From Paraburkholderia sacchari (GTDB lineage Bacteria > Pseudomonadota > Gammaproteobacteria > Burkholderiales > Burkholderiaceae), in contig NZ_JTDB02000012.1 in NCBI RefSeq assembly GCF_000785435.2, forward strand, positions 62,001 to 126,000: a stretch of 64,000 nucleotides of DNA, given 5' to 3'. Below, piece by piece: positions 8,324 to 17,486 of the stretch (the stretch's first letter is position 1; every line of letters begins with the position of its first letter). The position numbers were made by a program, and so were the translations under genes. Under the pieces are notes generated by a model that saw nothing but the letters and a program-made list of their open reading frames with translations, did no database searches and was not told the DNA's origin.

Positions 8324-10219
8324 ATGTCCATCTGGCGAAAGCTTTCCATTCAGAACAAGCTGATTCTGAGCATGACCACCTGCTTGCTGATTTTCATCGG
8401 CATTTCAAGCGGGCTGAGCATCTGGCTGATTGGCGACACCGTGCGCGAGCGTGTCGTGCAGGACGAGTTGCCCACGGCTGTGAAAGGCATTCGCGCCGAT
8501 ATCGAGCGCCAGCTCGCCGGGCCGATCACCGCCGCGCGTGCCATGGCAACCGATCCGTTTCTTCAGCAATGGGAAGCCGATGGCGAACCCGAGGCCGGCA
8601 CCGCCATGTGGATGCACCTCGCGCAGAACGTGAAAACCGTGCAAAAGGCCGTGAGCGTGCAATGGGCGTCCACGAAGAGCGGCAACTATTTCACCGAAGC
8701 CGGACTGCAGCGCAAGCTGGGCGAGCACGATCAGTGGCTCCAGAGTTTCCTCGCCACGGGCAAGCCCTACGAAGTGAGCATGGATCGCGACGTGAGCCTC
8801 GGCGGCTACATGATGTTCATTAATGCCCGCGTGGAAGGCATGAATGGCACAAACGGCACGAGCGGCACGACAGGGCCGACCGGCGTCGCGGCCATGGGGC
8901 TCTCCGTCGATGCGCTGGCCGCGGACGTCGCGAACTACAAGCTCGGCGAGACCGGATTTGCGTATCTCGTGCATCCGGACGGCTCGATCATGATCCATCG
9001 CGACACCGCGCTGGTCGACGGCAAGCACTTCCTCAAGGACCTGCCCGGCATGCCCGCGAACGCAAGCTCCACGCTGCTGGCCGGCAAACGTTACACCTTC
9101 ATGACCTACCCGGCGCCGGGCGGCACGCGCTACATCGCCACCTCGTTCGTTCCGCAGCTCAATGCCTACGTGGTGGTCGAAGTGCCGCAAGCGGAAATGC
9201 TTGGGCCGTTCGAGCGCGCGATCCGCATGGCGACCGTCATCGCCGCCGTGGTGGGCCTGGCCGGCGCGCTCGCGGTGATCCTGCTGGTGGGCCGCGCCAT
9301 CGCCGCACCGGTGCGCCGCGCGGCTACGCTGCTCGCGGAAATCGCCAGCGGCCAGGGTGACCTCACCCGCCATATGAAGGTCGAAAGCAGCGACGAAATC
9401 GGCCAGCTCGCCGATGCGTTCAACCGCTTCGTCGCGTCGATGAACACGCTCGTGCGCCGGGTGCGCGCCTCGTCGACGTCGATTGCGATCGGCTCCACGC
9501 AGATCGCCACGGGCAATGCGGACCTGAGCCAACGCACCGAGGAACAGGCCAGCAATCTCGAACGCACGGCCGCGTCGATGGAGCAGATCACAGCCGCCGT
9601 GAAGAACAACTCCGACACGGCGCACACCGCCGCGCAGATGGCGAGCCGCGCTTCGTCGGCCGCCGCCGAGGGCGGCGAGGTGGTCGGCCAGGTGGTGAGC
9701 ACGATGGAGCAGATCAGCGACGCGTCGCGCAAGATCTCCGAGATCATCGTGGTAATCGACAGCATCGCGTTCCAAACCAACATTCTCGCGCTCAACGCAG
9801 CGGTGGAGGCCGCGCGCGCCGGCGAGCAAGGCCGTGGCTTCGCCGTGGTGGCTTCCGAGGTGCGCAATCTCGCGCAGCGCAGCGCGCAGGCGGCCAAGGA
9901 AATCAAGGCGCTGATCGAACATAGCGCCGGGACCGTGGATGCCGGTTCGCGCCTCGTTGCCGACGCCGGCAAGGTCATGGACGACGTGGTCTCGCAAGTG
10001 CAGAGCGTGAGCACCATGATGAGCGAGATCACCTCGGCCAGCCTCGAACAGAGCGCAGGCATCGGGCAGATCGGCGACGCGGTACAGTTGCTCGATCAGG
10101 TGACGCAGCAAAACGCGGCGCTGGTGGAGGAAAGCGCCGCGGCGGCGGAGAGCTTGAAGCAGCAGGCGGCGGAACTCGATCAGCTGGTGGCGGTGTTCAA
10201 GGTGGGCGACGAGGGTTAA
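8324..10219 (+). CDS. methyl-accepting chemotaxis protein with Cache-type sensor
   Basis: 631 aa from the ATG at 8324; upstream in-frame codons look non-coding and the MSIWRKLSIQNKL start is typical. Membrane segment 1 is about residues 12-36, followed by a periplasmic Cache-like domain (GETGFAYLVHPDGSIMIHRD), membrane segment 2 at about 300-321, a HAMP domain, and the signalling domain with the highly conserved hairpin (IAFQTNILALNAAVEAARAG...). The C terminus ends VFKVGDEG, so there is no CheR-binding pentapeptide. It would sense a small periplasmic ligand and control CheA. A Gly/Thr/Asn-rich insert interrupts the sensor domain (see the repeat at 8843). Confidence 0.95.
   Translation: MSIWRKLSIQNKLILSMTTCLLIFIGISSGLSIWLIGDTVRERVVQDELPTAVKGIRADIERQLAGPITAARAMATDPFLQQWEADGEPEAGTAMWMHLAQNVKTVQKAVSVQWASTKSGNYFTEAGLQRKLGEHDQWLQSFLATGKPYEVSMDRDVSLGGYMMFINARVEGMNGTNGTSGTTGPTGVAAMGLSVDALAADVANYKLGETGFAYLVHPDGSIMIHRDTALVDGKHFLKDLPGMPANASSTLLAGKRYTFMTYPAPGGTRYIATSFVPQLNAYVVVEVPQAEMLGPFERAIRMATVIAAVVGLAGALAVILLVGRAIAAPVRRAATLLAEIASGQGDLTRHMKVESSDEIGQLADAFNRFVASMNTLVRRVRASSTSIAIGSTQIATGNADLSQRTEEQASNLERTAASMEQITAAVKNNSDTAHTAAQMASRASSAAAEGGEVVGQVVSTMEQISDASRKISEIIVVIDSIAFQTNILALNAAVEAARAGEQGRGFAVVASEVRNLAQRSAQAAKEIKALIEHSAGTVDAGSRLVADAGKVMDDVVSQVQSVSTMMSEITSASLEQSAGIGQIGDAVQLLDQVTQQNAALVEESAAAAESLKQQAAELDQLVAVFKVGDEG
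8843..8869 (+). repeat. 9-bp in-gene repeat coding N/S-G-T
   Basis: Three 9-base units (AATGGCACA, AACGGCACG, AGCGGCACG) encode NGT-NGT-SGT within the periplasmic sensor domain of the chemoreceptor, followed by TGPTG. It looks like a slippage-derived loop expansion. Confidence 0.7.
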
Positions 10220-10453
10220 TTCATCCGCATGCGGATTTACCCTGAATACGGCCTCTATCCCATGGTCCGGGAGCGTTTCTTGCGCCATTTAATGGAATCC
10301 GCAATACGTCACAACGTGATACATTATTGTGGAATCACTCTGGCGACCCGGACCACGTAGCATTTCGCGCGTCGCGTACATGGGTGCCGATCAGGCCGTC
10401 GCGCGCGCCATGAGTCACCAGACCCTATCACCCTTATTCCTTTGGGGTGCGAA

Positions 10454-11824
10454 ATGAGTGACGCAAAACCGGGAGCGCTGCTCCTGACCGAACAGGAAGC
10501 CCACCGTCAATTGCGCCGTGCCGTGATCGCCAGCACGATCGGCACGACGATCGAATGGTACGACTTCTTCCTCTACAGCATTGTCACGGGCCTCGTTTTC
10601 GCGAAGCTCTATTTTCCGGAGTCGGATCCGCTCGTCGGTACGTTGCAGGCGTTTCTGATCTACGCGGTGGGGTTCGTCGCGCGGCCAGTGGGCGCAGCCA
10701 TATTCGGCCACTACGGCGATCGCGTCGGCCGCAAGGCCACGCTCATCGTCACGCTGCTGCTGATGGGGCTCGCCACCTTCGCCGTGGCTTTCGTTCCCAC
10801 CTATGCATCGATCGGCATCTGGGGCGCCGTGATTCTCACCGTGCTGCGCTTCATTCAAGGCGTGGGCGTGGGCGGCGAATGGGGCGGTTCGGTGCTGATG
10901 TCGATGGAATGGGCGCGCACCAACGAGCACCGCGGCTTCGTTGCGTCGTGGCCGCAATTCGGCGTGCCGGCGGGGCTCTTCATCGCCAATCTGGTGGTGC
11001 TTGCGATGAGCCAGATCTCCGGCAGCAACTTCCTCACGTGGGGATGGCGCGTGCCGTTCTTCCTGAGCATCGTGCTGGTCGCCATCGGCCTCTATATCCG
11101 ATTGAGCATTCTTGAAACGCCGATCTTTGCGAAACTGCTCGCCGAACACAAGATCGAGAAGACGCCGATGACGGAAGTGATCCGCCGCCAGCCGAAAGAT
11201 ATCCTGCTTTCGGCATTCGCGCGCATGGCCGAGCAGGCGCCGTTCTATATTTTCACGGCGTTCGTTTTCGCCTATGGCGTGAAGACGCTCGGCGCCTCGC
11301 GCGACCTCATGCTCTCGGCCGTGCTGGCCGCCGCCGTGCTGGAATTCTTCACCATTCCGCTCTTTGGGCACGTGTCCGATCTGATTGGACGCAAGCGCAT
11401 GTACATGATTGGCGCCGCATGCGCCGGCATATTCGGGTTCATTTTCTTCGCGATGGTCGACACCCGGAATCCGGTGCTGATTTTCGCGGCCATTGTGCTT
11501 TCGCTGGTGCCGCATTCCATGCTTTACGGCCCGCAGGCGGCGTTGATCGCCGAATCGTTCACGGGGCGGCTGCGATATAGCGGCGCCTCGCTCGGGTATC
11601 AACTGGCTTCCGTGATTGCTGGTGGCCCCGCGCCGTTGATTGCCACCGCGCTTTTTGCTTACTACCACACAGGCTATGCGATCGCCGCTTATATTTTCGT
11701 GTGCGGCGTGGTGAGTCTCATGGCCGCGTGGCGTATGGGCGATTACACTAACAAGGACATTTCGCGTGAATACGACGATGTCCAGTCGCTGAGAGATGGC
11801 GGGCACACGCCCAGGCACGCTTGA
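10454..11824 (+). CDS. MFS transporter, metabolite:H+ symporter (MHS) family
   Basis: 456 aa with twelve expected membrane helices. MHS hallmarks are present: ASTIGTTIEWYDFFLYS in helix 1, FVARPVGAAIFGHYGDRVGRKATL between helices 2 and 3, and RFIQGVGVGGEWGGSVLMSMEW in helix 4-5. The second-half signature GHVSDLIGRKRMY is also seen. The family imports carboxylates such as shikimate, ketoglutarate or citrate with protons; the substrate here is unknown. The ATG at 10454 follows GGGGTG by six bases. A diguanylate cyclase gene follows on the same strand after 138 bases. Confidence 0.93.
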   Translation: MSDAKPGALLLTEQEAHRQLRRAVIASTIGTTIEWYDFFLYSIVTGLVFAKLYFPESDPLVGTLQAFLIYAVGFVARPVGAAIFGHYGDRVGRKATLIVTLLLMGLATFAVAFVPTYASIGIWGAVILTVLRFIQGVGVGGEWGGSVLMSMEWARTNEHRGFVASWPQFGVPAGLFIANLVVLAMSQISGSNFLTWGWRVPFFLSIVLVAIGLYIRLSILETPIFAKLLAEHKIEKTPMTEVIRRQPKDILLSAFARMAEQAPFYIFTAFVFAYGVKTLGASRDLMLSAVLAAAVLEFFTIPLFGHVSDLIGRKRMYMIGAACAGIFGFIFFAMVDTRNPVLIFAAIVLSLVPHSMLYGPQAALIAESFTGRLRYSGASLGYQLASVIAGGPAPLIATALFAYYHTGYAIAAYIFVCGVVSLMAAWRMGDYTNKDISREYDDVQSLRDGGHTPRHA

Positions 11825-11962
11825 CCAATTACGCGGTTCACGCAGTATTTTTTTACAGCGCTCGCAATCAAGCCGAACAGAATCGGTTGCAATGCCAACA
11901 AGCCACGTGTGCGAGTTAAACTGCCGGACGATAAAACCAGGATTCGAGCGGGGGAAGGTGGC

Positions 11963-13045
11963 ATGGGCGTGGCGTATTCTCATTCTTGGCCCGGACAGGG
12001 TTTTCTGGGCGCATTCCAGCAGAACCCAGAAAAGGAGCAGGCCGTCCTGCGCGTGTCGCTGGGCAGCCTCGTTTTTTTGGCCTATCTGGCCGCAGCCCTG
12101 GTTTATCGCACGAGACACATCTATGAAACGGCGGCGCTGGTCGCGCTTTACGTGGCCTACGGCGGCGTCACGTACATTGCCGCCACGGTTGCGCCCGGAC
12201 GCTCGCCCCAGCGATTGACCCTCACCACGATCGCCGATCAGACGCTCCTGATCGCGCTGCTCGCAGTGGGCGGCCAGGCCGCGCTACCGCTGCTCTGGGT
12301 CATGTTCTGGTTTCTGGTCGGCGCGGGCTGCCGTTATGGCCAGCGCATGCTCGGACTCTCGTGCGCGGTCGCCCTGACCGGCATCGCGGGCTTGATGCAT
12401 TGGCAGCCGTGGTGGCACGCGAACTTCATGGCCGGCCTAGGCGTCGCGCTCAGCCTTGCCGCCGCTTCGATCTATCTGGCGGTGCTGGTGCGCCGGCTCG
12501 AAAAGCAGGCCGCAACCGACCCGCTCACGGGGCTGAGCAATCGTGTGCAGCTCGAGCAGGCGATCGGCCGGACCCTCGCCCTGCGCGGGCCCGAAGCGAG
12601 CCAGGCCGCGCTGCTGCTCATCGACCTCGATGGTTTCAAGGAAGTCAACGACGCACACGGCCATGCGGTTGGCGACGAACTGCTACGCAGCTTTGCGGCC
12701 GCGCTGTCGAGTTGCGTGCGCCGCGGCGACACGCTCGCCCGCCTCGGCGGCGACGAATTCGTGGTGTTGGCGCACCATATCCCCGGCAAGGCCAATGCAT
12801 TGAGCATTGCCACGCGCATTCACGCGGTCCTGAGCGGCTTGCGCACCGTCGCCGGACATTCTGTGGCCGTTTCCGGCAGCATCGGCGTGTGCATGCTGAC
12901 ACAAGAGGCCGCTGCGTCATCACACGCTCCGCTCACCGCTCGCACGTTGATGCGAGCCGCCGATGGCGCCATGTATCGCGCGAAGTCGCAGGGAAGCGGA
13001 CAGACGGTGTTCGCCGAGGCCGACGAAATTCACACGGCGGCATGA
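11963..13045 (+). CDS. membrane-anchored diguanylate cyclase (GGDEF)
   Basis: 360 aa from the ATG at 11963, preceded by GGGGGAAGG. Residues about 25-190 hold five hydrophobic helices resembling the RpfC-type 5TM sensor region. The GGDEF domain starts at ATDPLTGLSNR and contains the intact active site RLGGDEFVV plus an intact product-inhibition site RRGD five residues before it. The protein should make cyclic di-GMP from two GTP and be feedback inhibited. There is no EAL domain. The next gene begins 25 bases downstream behind its own strong ribosome binding site, so they may share a transcript. Confidence 0.93.
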   Translation: MGVAYSHSWPGQGFLGAFQQNPEKEQAVLRVSLGSLVFLAYLAAALVYRTRHIYETAALVALYVAYGGVTYIAATVAPGRSPQRLTLTTIADQTLLIALLAVGGQAALPLLWVMFWFLVGAGCRYGQRMLGLSCAVALTGIAGLMHWQPWWHANFMAGLGVALSLAAASIYLAVLVRRLEKQAATDPLTGLSNRVQLEQAIGRTLALRGPEASQAALLLIDLDGFKEVNDAHGHAVGDELLRSFAAALSSCVRRGDTLARLGGDEFVVLAHHIPGKANALSIATRIHAVLSGLRTVAGHSVAVSGSIGVCMLTQEAAASSHAPLTARTLMRAADGAMYRAKSQGSGQTVFAEADEIHTAA

Positions 13046-13070
13046 CCGCGCGCACCAAGGAGGGACTGCC

Positions 13071-13538
13071 ATGACCCCAGCAGAGCGCTTTCTACGCGAA
13101 GCCATCGAACTCGCGCACGCCAACGCCGAAAAAGGCGGCCGCCCCTTCGGCGCGGTTATCGTGAAAGAGGGCGAGGTTCTCGCGAGCGGCGTGAACGAAA
13201 TTCTGCGCACGAACGACCCCACCTCGCACGCGGAAATGAACGCGATTCGCGCGGCCAGCCAGAAACTCGGCTCGCCGGATCTCGCGGGCTGCACCGTGTA
13301 CGCGAGCGGCCATCCGTGCCCGATGTGCCTCGCGGCAATACGCATGGCCGGCGTTGGCGAAGTGCATTTCGCCTATTCCAATGAGGACGCCGCGCCGTAT
13401 GGCTTGTCGACCGCAGCGGTTTATGCCGATCTGGCCAAACCGTTCGCAGAACAAACGATCAAGATCAGACACGATCCGGTGCGACTGGAGTCGAACCCGG
13501 ACCTCTATGCGGACTGGAAAAGACGTCAGGAAAAATAG
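13071..13538 (+). CDS. nucleoside/guanine deaminase-like protein (CMP/dCMP fold)
   Basis: 155 aa. The cytidine-deaminase-fold zinc site is complete: SHAEMNAIR (ligand His and proton-shuttle Glu) and PCPMC (two Cys ligands). The spacing and the long C-terminal part (YGLSTAAVYADLAKPF, ending LYADWKRRQEK) match small guanine deaminases of the GuaD type better than tRNA-adenosine deaminases. It would convert guanine to xanthine and release ammonia in the cytoplasm; other small bases are possible. The ATG at 13071 follows AAGGAGGGAC. A 12-bp tandem repeat array begins 26 bases after the stop. Confidence 0.85.
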   Translation: MTPAERFLREAIELAHANAEKGGRPFGAVIVKEGEVLASGVNEILRTNDPTSHAEMNAIRAASQKLGSPDLAGCTVYASGHPCPMCLAAIRMAGVGEVHFAYSNEDAAPYGLSTAAVYADLAKPFAEQTIKIRHDPVRLESNPDLYADWKRRQEK

Positions 13539-13564
13539 CCCTGCATAAACGCCGTTGGAAACGC

Positions 13565-13630
13565 CGCTCAGGCATTCGCTCAGGCATTCGCTCAGGCATT
13601 CGCTCAGGCATTCGCTCAGGCATTCGCTCA
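13565..13630. repeat. 12-bp tandem repeat, 5.5 copies
   Basis: Five perfect head-to-tail copies of CGCTCAGGCATT fill 13565-13624, and a partial sixth (CGCTCA) ends at 13630. The last partial unit contains the stop codon of the convergent beta-propeller gene. Unit length is a multiple of three, so on the minus strand the array would read SECL repeats if translated. It looks like a polymerase-slippage locus that may vary between strains. Confidence 0.95.
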
Positions 13631-14299
13631 AGCAGCCGCTTCATCGTCCTCAAGTTGGGCCGCATCGCGCCTGGGCCGGCGCACCGCGCGGATTTTGCCG
13701 CTGTTGCCGCCGCCGCAGAAGAACTGCTCGCCGCCGTCCGACTCCAGCCCGGAAATCCCTATCCCAAGCGGCATGTCCAGGCGCTCGAGCACCTTGCCCG
13801 TGTTCGGGTCGATGTGCCGCAAGTCGCTCTCATCGCCTTCCCAGGTAGCATGCCATAGCTCGCCGTCCACCCACGTCACGCCCGTGACGAAGCGGTTCGC
13901 TTCGATCGTCCGCAGGATCTCGCCGGTTTGCGGGTCGATCTGGTGAATCTTGCGCTCGCGGTACTCGCCCACCCAGAGCGTGCCGTCGGCCCATGCGAGC
14001 CCCGAATCGCCGCCCTTGCCCGGCGCAGGCAGTGTCGCGAGCACGCGGCCCGTCTGCGGATCGATCTTCTGGATCCGCGCCTCGGCGATCTGATACAGAT
14101 GCTGGCCGTCGAAGGCCGTGCCCGCGTGCGCCGCCACGTCAAGCGAGCGCAGCGTCTCGCCGCTATGCGGATCGAGGGCCGAGAGCCGCTCGCCCGTCGC
14201 GAACCAGACCTGAGCGCCGTCCCACGTGACGCCGTTCACCTTCTCGACGCCGGGAAAAGGGCCGTATTCGCGAATGATGGTGGCATTGGCGCGCTTCAT
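13628..14299 (-). CDS. beta-propeller protein, SMP-30/glutamine-cyclotransferase-like
   Basis: 223 aa from the ATG at 14299, which follows CAGGAGA. Several YVTN/PQQ-like blades recur about every 45 residues: WDGAQVWFATGERLSALDPHSG, FDGQHLYQIAEARIQKIDPQTG, WADGTLWVGEYRERKIHQIDPQTG and WVDGELWHATWEGDESDLRHIDPNTG. No signal peptide is visible, so it is probably cytoplasmic. Function is unknown; related proteins bind metals or small ligands. The gene is 30 bases downstream of the TPR/winged-helix regulator on the same strand, so they form an operon. The C terminus (QLEDDEAAA) ends inside the 12-bp repeat array. Confidence 0.8.
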   Translation of the reverse strand: MKRANATIIREYGPFPGVEKVNGVTWDGAQVWFATGERLSALDPHSGETLRSLDVAAHAGTAFDGQHLYQIAEARIQKIDPQTGRVLATLPAPGKGGDSGLAWADGTLWVGEYRERKIHQIDPQTGEILRTIEANRFVTGVTWVDGELWHATWEGDESDLRHIDPNTGKVLERLDMPLGIGISGLESDGGEQFFCGGGNSGKIRAVRRPRRDAAQLEDDEAAA

Positions 14300-14329
14300 C
14301 GTTTTCTCCTGTGGGTTCATGCCCTCATC

Positions 14330-15556
14330 CTAGTCCCCTGGCAGCGGCGCGGGGAGTAACAAGCTGGTCGCGAATCCGGGCGCGGGCGGCATCGTCCAGC
14401 GGCGCGCGCGCCCCTGGCCGAACGCCTGCACCTTGCGCCCCGCCGCCAGCGCGTCGAGCGCGCGCTGCACGGTGCGCTGGCTCGCGCCCAGCGCAAGCGC
14501 GAGCGCCGAGCTCGACCACGACTCGCCATCCGCGAGCAAGGCCAGCACGGCAGCGTGCTGCTCCTCGACGGGCCGCGCCAGCACGACCACCTCTCGGGCA
14601 TGCCTGGGTGCGAGCGCGAAACCTTGCTGGGTGGCGTCGATGTCGGCCACGCCTTTGAGCAAGCCCCGCAGCCGCCCGATCTCGACGCGCAGACGCGCGC
14701 GGTGCGTTTCATCCGCGTGTTTCATGCGAAAAGCGCGCGCGATGAGCACGTCGCGCGGCACGTCGCCGGGCCACGCTTCGGCCAAAGCGCGCGCCAGCAC
14801 GAACAGCACGGGCCGCCGCGCGAGCGGCACCAGCGCCGCGCCCTGGCGCACGACGTAACGGCACGCGTCGACCACCAGCGCCGGCGACGCCAGCAACGCT
14901 TCTACTTCTTCGAGCAGCAGCGCACGCGCCTCGCCTTGCGTAACGAGACGCGCAGCGGGCGCTTCGAGCAGTTGCGCCGCGCTCTCGACCTCGGCGAGCA
15001 GCGGCGCGATGCGCGCGATCCGTGCCGCCTGTGCGGCGGCGGCCAGCGCCTTGCGCGCCGCCTGGGTCTGGATGCGCCGCATCGCGATGCCTGCTGCGAT
15101 CAGCGCGTGCGCCGCGCGCAACGCGGGCGGCAACGGCGCGGGATCGATGTCGGCGAGCAGGCTATCTGCGTCGTCGAGCCGGCCGATCAGCAACAGCCGG
15201 CGAATCTCCAGATAGCGCGCATGGGCGGCGTTCAGGCGGTCGCCTTGCGCTTCGAGCGTGTGGCGCGCCGCATCGAGCGTAGCCACGGGCCAGCCGAGAT
15301 CGCGCGAAGCGAGCGCGATTTCCGCTTGCGCGACGACGCAGCGCGCGCGGGCCACCGCCTCCCTCGCGCCGAACGCGCGCGCCGCGCGGCGCAGCAGCGC
15401 TTTCGCGCGCCCCAGATCGCCGAGCTGCGCCATGGCGATGCCGCGCAGCGCAAGCGCGGGCGGATCGTCGCGCAACGCGACGCGATTGAGCGCGCCGAGC
15501 GGGTCACCGGCGGCGAGCGCGTGCGCCGCCGCCGTGATTAGCGAGTCCATGCTCAT
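14330..15556 (-). CDS. TPR-containing transcriptional regulator with winged helix
   Basis: 408 aa, extremely alanine- and arginine-rich. The N-terminal about 190 residues are all helical with TPR-like spacing (ALALRGIAMAQLGDLGRAKALLRRAARAFG). Around residues 270-310 a BTAD/OmpR-like segment appears (RDVLIARAFRMKHADETHRARLRVEIGRLRGLLKG). The C-terminal 80 residues contain a winged helix (SWSSSALALALGASQRTVQRALDALAAGRKVQAFGQGRARRW). It is probably a cytoplasmic DNA-binding regulator of the downstream propeller gene and the divergent DUF899/DUF2182 pair. The start may be the ATG at 15556 or the one two codons later; neither has a strong ribosome binding site. Confidence 0.75.
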   Translation of the reverse strand: MSMDSLITAAAHALAAGDPLGALNRVALRDDPPALALRGIAMAQLGDLGRAKALLRRAARAFGAREAVARARCVVAQAEIALASRDLGWPVATLDAARHTLEAQGDRLNAAHARYLEIRRLLLIGRLDDADSLLADIDPAPLPPALRAAHALIAAGIAMRRIQTQAARKALAAAAQAARIARIAPLLAEVESAAQLLEAPAARLVTQGEARALLLEEVEALLASPALVVDACRYVVRQGAALVPLARRPVLFVLARALAEAWPGDVPRDVLIARAFRMKHADETHRARLRVEIGRLRGLLKGVADIDATQQGFALAPRHAREVVVLARPVEEQHAAVLALLADGESWSSSALALALGASQRTVQRALDALAAGRKVQAFGQGRARRWTMPPAPGFATSLLLPAPLPGD

Positions 15557-15675
15557 CGGAATCCCGACACACTTGTCACTCCCTCCTGTACCAAGGCCGG
15601 ACCTAATCTACCACGGCATTCAGGCGGTTTTGATCCACTGAGGCGGACCCAGGCAGACCCACACAGGAGGCAACC

Positions 15676-16440
15676 ATGACAACGCACACGACTGCAACGC
15701 GCGAGCAATGGCTCGCGGCAAGGCTCGAGCTGCTCGAAGCCGAAAAGGAACTCACCCGGCGCAGCGATGCGCTCGCACGTCAGCGCCAGGCGCTGCCGTG
15801 GGTGCGCGTGGACAAGACCTATTCGTTCGAGACCGAACAGGGCCAGGCCACGCTGCCTGACCTTTTCGCGGGGCGCTCGCAACTGCTCGTCTATCACTTC
15901 ATGTTCGGCCCCGACTACGCGGCGGGCTGCCCGTCATGCTCGGCGCTCGCCGATGGCTTCGCCGGCAGCGTCGCCCATCTCGCGAATCACGACGTAACTC
16001 TGATGGCGGTCTCGCGCGCGCCGCTCGCGAAGCTGCTGGCCTACCGGCAGCGCATGGGCTGGACGTTTCCGTGGGCCTCGTCGCGCGGCAACGATTTCAA
16101 CTTCGACTTCAACGTCTCGTTCACGGCCGAGCAGCAACGCGAAGGCAGCATCGAATACAACTACGTGCGCAGCGGCCACGCGATGGACATGGACCCGCCG
16201 CCCGCGCCAGTCGCGCAATTCGCGGCGAGTTGCGGCACCGACGCCGCCAGCTATACGCGCGACCGCCCCGGCATGAGCGCGTTCGTTTTGGAAGACGGCG
16301 TGGTCTACCACACGTACTCGACCTACGCGCGCGGCCTCGACGGCTTGTGGAGCATGTACCAGTGGCTCGACCGCGCGCCCGCCGGGCGCAACGAAGCGGG
16401 CATCTGGTGGAAGCGGCACGACGAGTACGCCCGTCTCTGA
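15676..16440 (+). CDS. DUF899 thioredoxin-like protein
   Basis: 254 aa. The DUF899 pattern is clear: an N-terminal helical region (EQWLAARLELLEAEKELTRRSDALARQRQALPWV), then a thioredoxin-like fold with LLVYHFMFGPDYAAGCPSCSALADGF and a C-terminal GLDGLWSMYQWLDRAPAGRNE...WWKRHDEY. The CPSC motif could be redox active. The family's activity is not established. The ATG at 15676 follows ACAGGAGG. The DUF2182 membrane protein starts 17 bases after its stop, so the two form an operon divergent from the TPR regulator. Confidence 0.92.
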   Translation: MTTHTTATREQWLAARLELLEAEKELTRRSDALARQRQALPWVRVDKTYSFETEQGQATLPDLFAGRSQLLVYHFMFGPDYAAGCPSCSALADGFAGSVAHLANHDVTLMAVSRAPLAKLLAYRQRMGWTFPWASSRGNDFNFDFNVSFTAEQQREGSIEYNYVRSGHAMDMDPPPAPVAQFAASCGTDAASYTRDRPGMSAFVLEDGVVYHTYSTYARGLDGLWSMYQWLDRAPAGRNEAGIWWKRHDEYARL

Positions 16441-16456
16441 AACCGCGGAGTTGGCC

Positions 16457-17272
16457 ATGAACATCGTCGACATGACGCGCGTGCCCGCAGTGTCCCGCCG
16501 CACGGCGTCGAATGGCATGTTGATCGGCGCGGCGGTGCTGCTGTTCGCGGCGAGCGCGGCCGCGACGCTGCGGCGCTACGCGTACATGGCGGCGATGAGC
16601 GGCACGCCGATGGCGGGCCGCTGGATGCTTTCGGCCATCTGGACGCCGATGTGCGGGCAAACGTGGTGGCAGGCCGCCGCGTCGTTTGCCTCCATGTGGG
16701 CGGTAATGATGCCCGCGATGATGCTGCCCGTGCTCGTGCCGATGGTGCTGCGCGAGCGCGGGATGTGGAGCGACCTGCCTTCTTTTAAATCTGGATTGCT
16801 AACTATCTGGATCGGTGCGGGCTACTTCATGTTCTGGATGCTGGCCGGCTTCGCGGTATTCCCGTTGGGCAGCGCACTGGCCGCCATCGCGATACGCGTG
16901 CCGGCGCTCGCTCACGCCGCGCCGGCCAGTGCAGGCGCGCTCGTCGTGCTCGCGAGCCTGCTTCAGTTCACGTCATGGAAAGCGTGGCGGCTTGCCTGCT
17001 GCAGCGCAGCGCATCGATGCGCATCGGTCACGCCCGCCAGCGCAAGTGCAGCGCTGCGCCGTGGACTACGCCTCGGCCTACAGTGCGGACTCTGCTGCGG
17101 CAACTGGATGGCGGTGCTGCTCGTGGCCGGTGTGATGGATCCACGCGCGATGATCGTTATCACCGCGATTATCGCCGCCGAGCGCATCGCGCCGTGTCAT
17201 GTCCGCGTGGCGCGCATCATCGGACTGGTGGGTGTTATTGCCGGGCTGGCGACGATGGCGCAGGGCCTGTGA
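16457..17272 (+). CDS. DUF2182 integral membrane protein
   Basis: 271 aa with about seven hydrophobic segments. Family marks include a Met-rich helix (FASMWAVMMPAMMLPVLVPMVL), GYFMFWMLAGF and the cysteine-rich stretch CCSAAHRC followed by GLQCGLCCGNWM. DUF2182 is annotated as a predicted metal-binding membrane protein, and the Met and Cys clusters would suit copper or another soft metal; no function is established. The start is the ATG at 16457, after GGAG. It follows the DUF899 gene and probably works with it. Its last 38 bases overlap a small convergent reading frame. Confidence 0.9.
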   Translation: MNIVDMTRVPAVSRRTASNGMLIGAAVLLFAASAAATLRRYAYMAAMSGTPMAGRWMLSAIWTPMCGQTWWQAAASFASMWAVMMPAMMLPVLVPMVLRERGMWSDLPSFKSGLLTIWIGAGYFMFWMLAGFAVFPLGSALAAIAIRVPALAHAAPASAGALVVLASLLQFTSWKAWRLACCSAAHRCASVTPASASAALRRGLRLGLQCGLCCGNWMAVLLVAGVMDPRAMIVITAIIAAERIAPCHVRVARIIGLVGVIAGLATMAQGL

Positions 17273-17486
17273 CCGTGCGATGAACTGCGCGATGAACTCC
17301 GCCATGCGGTAGCCCCGCAAAACGCCGCTCGCCCACGGCGGCGCCCCACGCAACCACCCAGCGTGTCGCCATAACGCGCTCGGGGCTGGCATCGGCATCG
17401 ATCTGAATCAGACGCTTCATCGCCAGGCTCAGGCGATGCATGGCGTAACGCTTGCGCCGCGTCTCGGTCTCGAGGTACGTGATCAT
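17235..17486 (-). CDS. small hypothetical protein, 83 aa
   Basis: It begins MITYLETETRRKRYAMHR at 17486 and is preceded by GGAAAGG with good spacing. The first 60 residues are basic and amphipathic and look like a genuine small protein (LSLAMKRLIQIDADASPERVMATRWVVAWG). The C-terminal 20 residues are low complexity and run antisense to the end of the DUF2182 gene, so the true end may be affected by a point mutation. No family is recognised. Confidence 0.5.
   Translation of the reverse strand: MITYLETETRRKRYAMHRLSLAMKRLIQIDADASPERVMATRWVVAWGAAVGERRFAGLPHGGVHRAVHRTVTGPAPSSPARQ

Noticed and set aside
8405..10288. 627-codon open frame antisense to the chemoreceptor gene
   Set aside because: Composition is His/Arg/Ala-rich as expected for the antisense of a high-GC gene; no ribosome binding site or family match.
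10415..12118. 567-codon open frame antisense to the MHS permease
   Set aside because: Arg/His/Glu-rich shadow of a real transporter gene; no domain.
13565..13630. Possible CRISPR array
   Set aside because: Units are 12 bp, head to tail, with no spacers and no cas genes.
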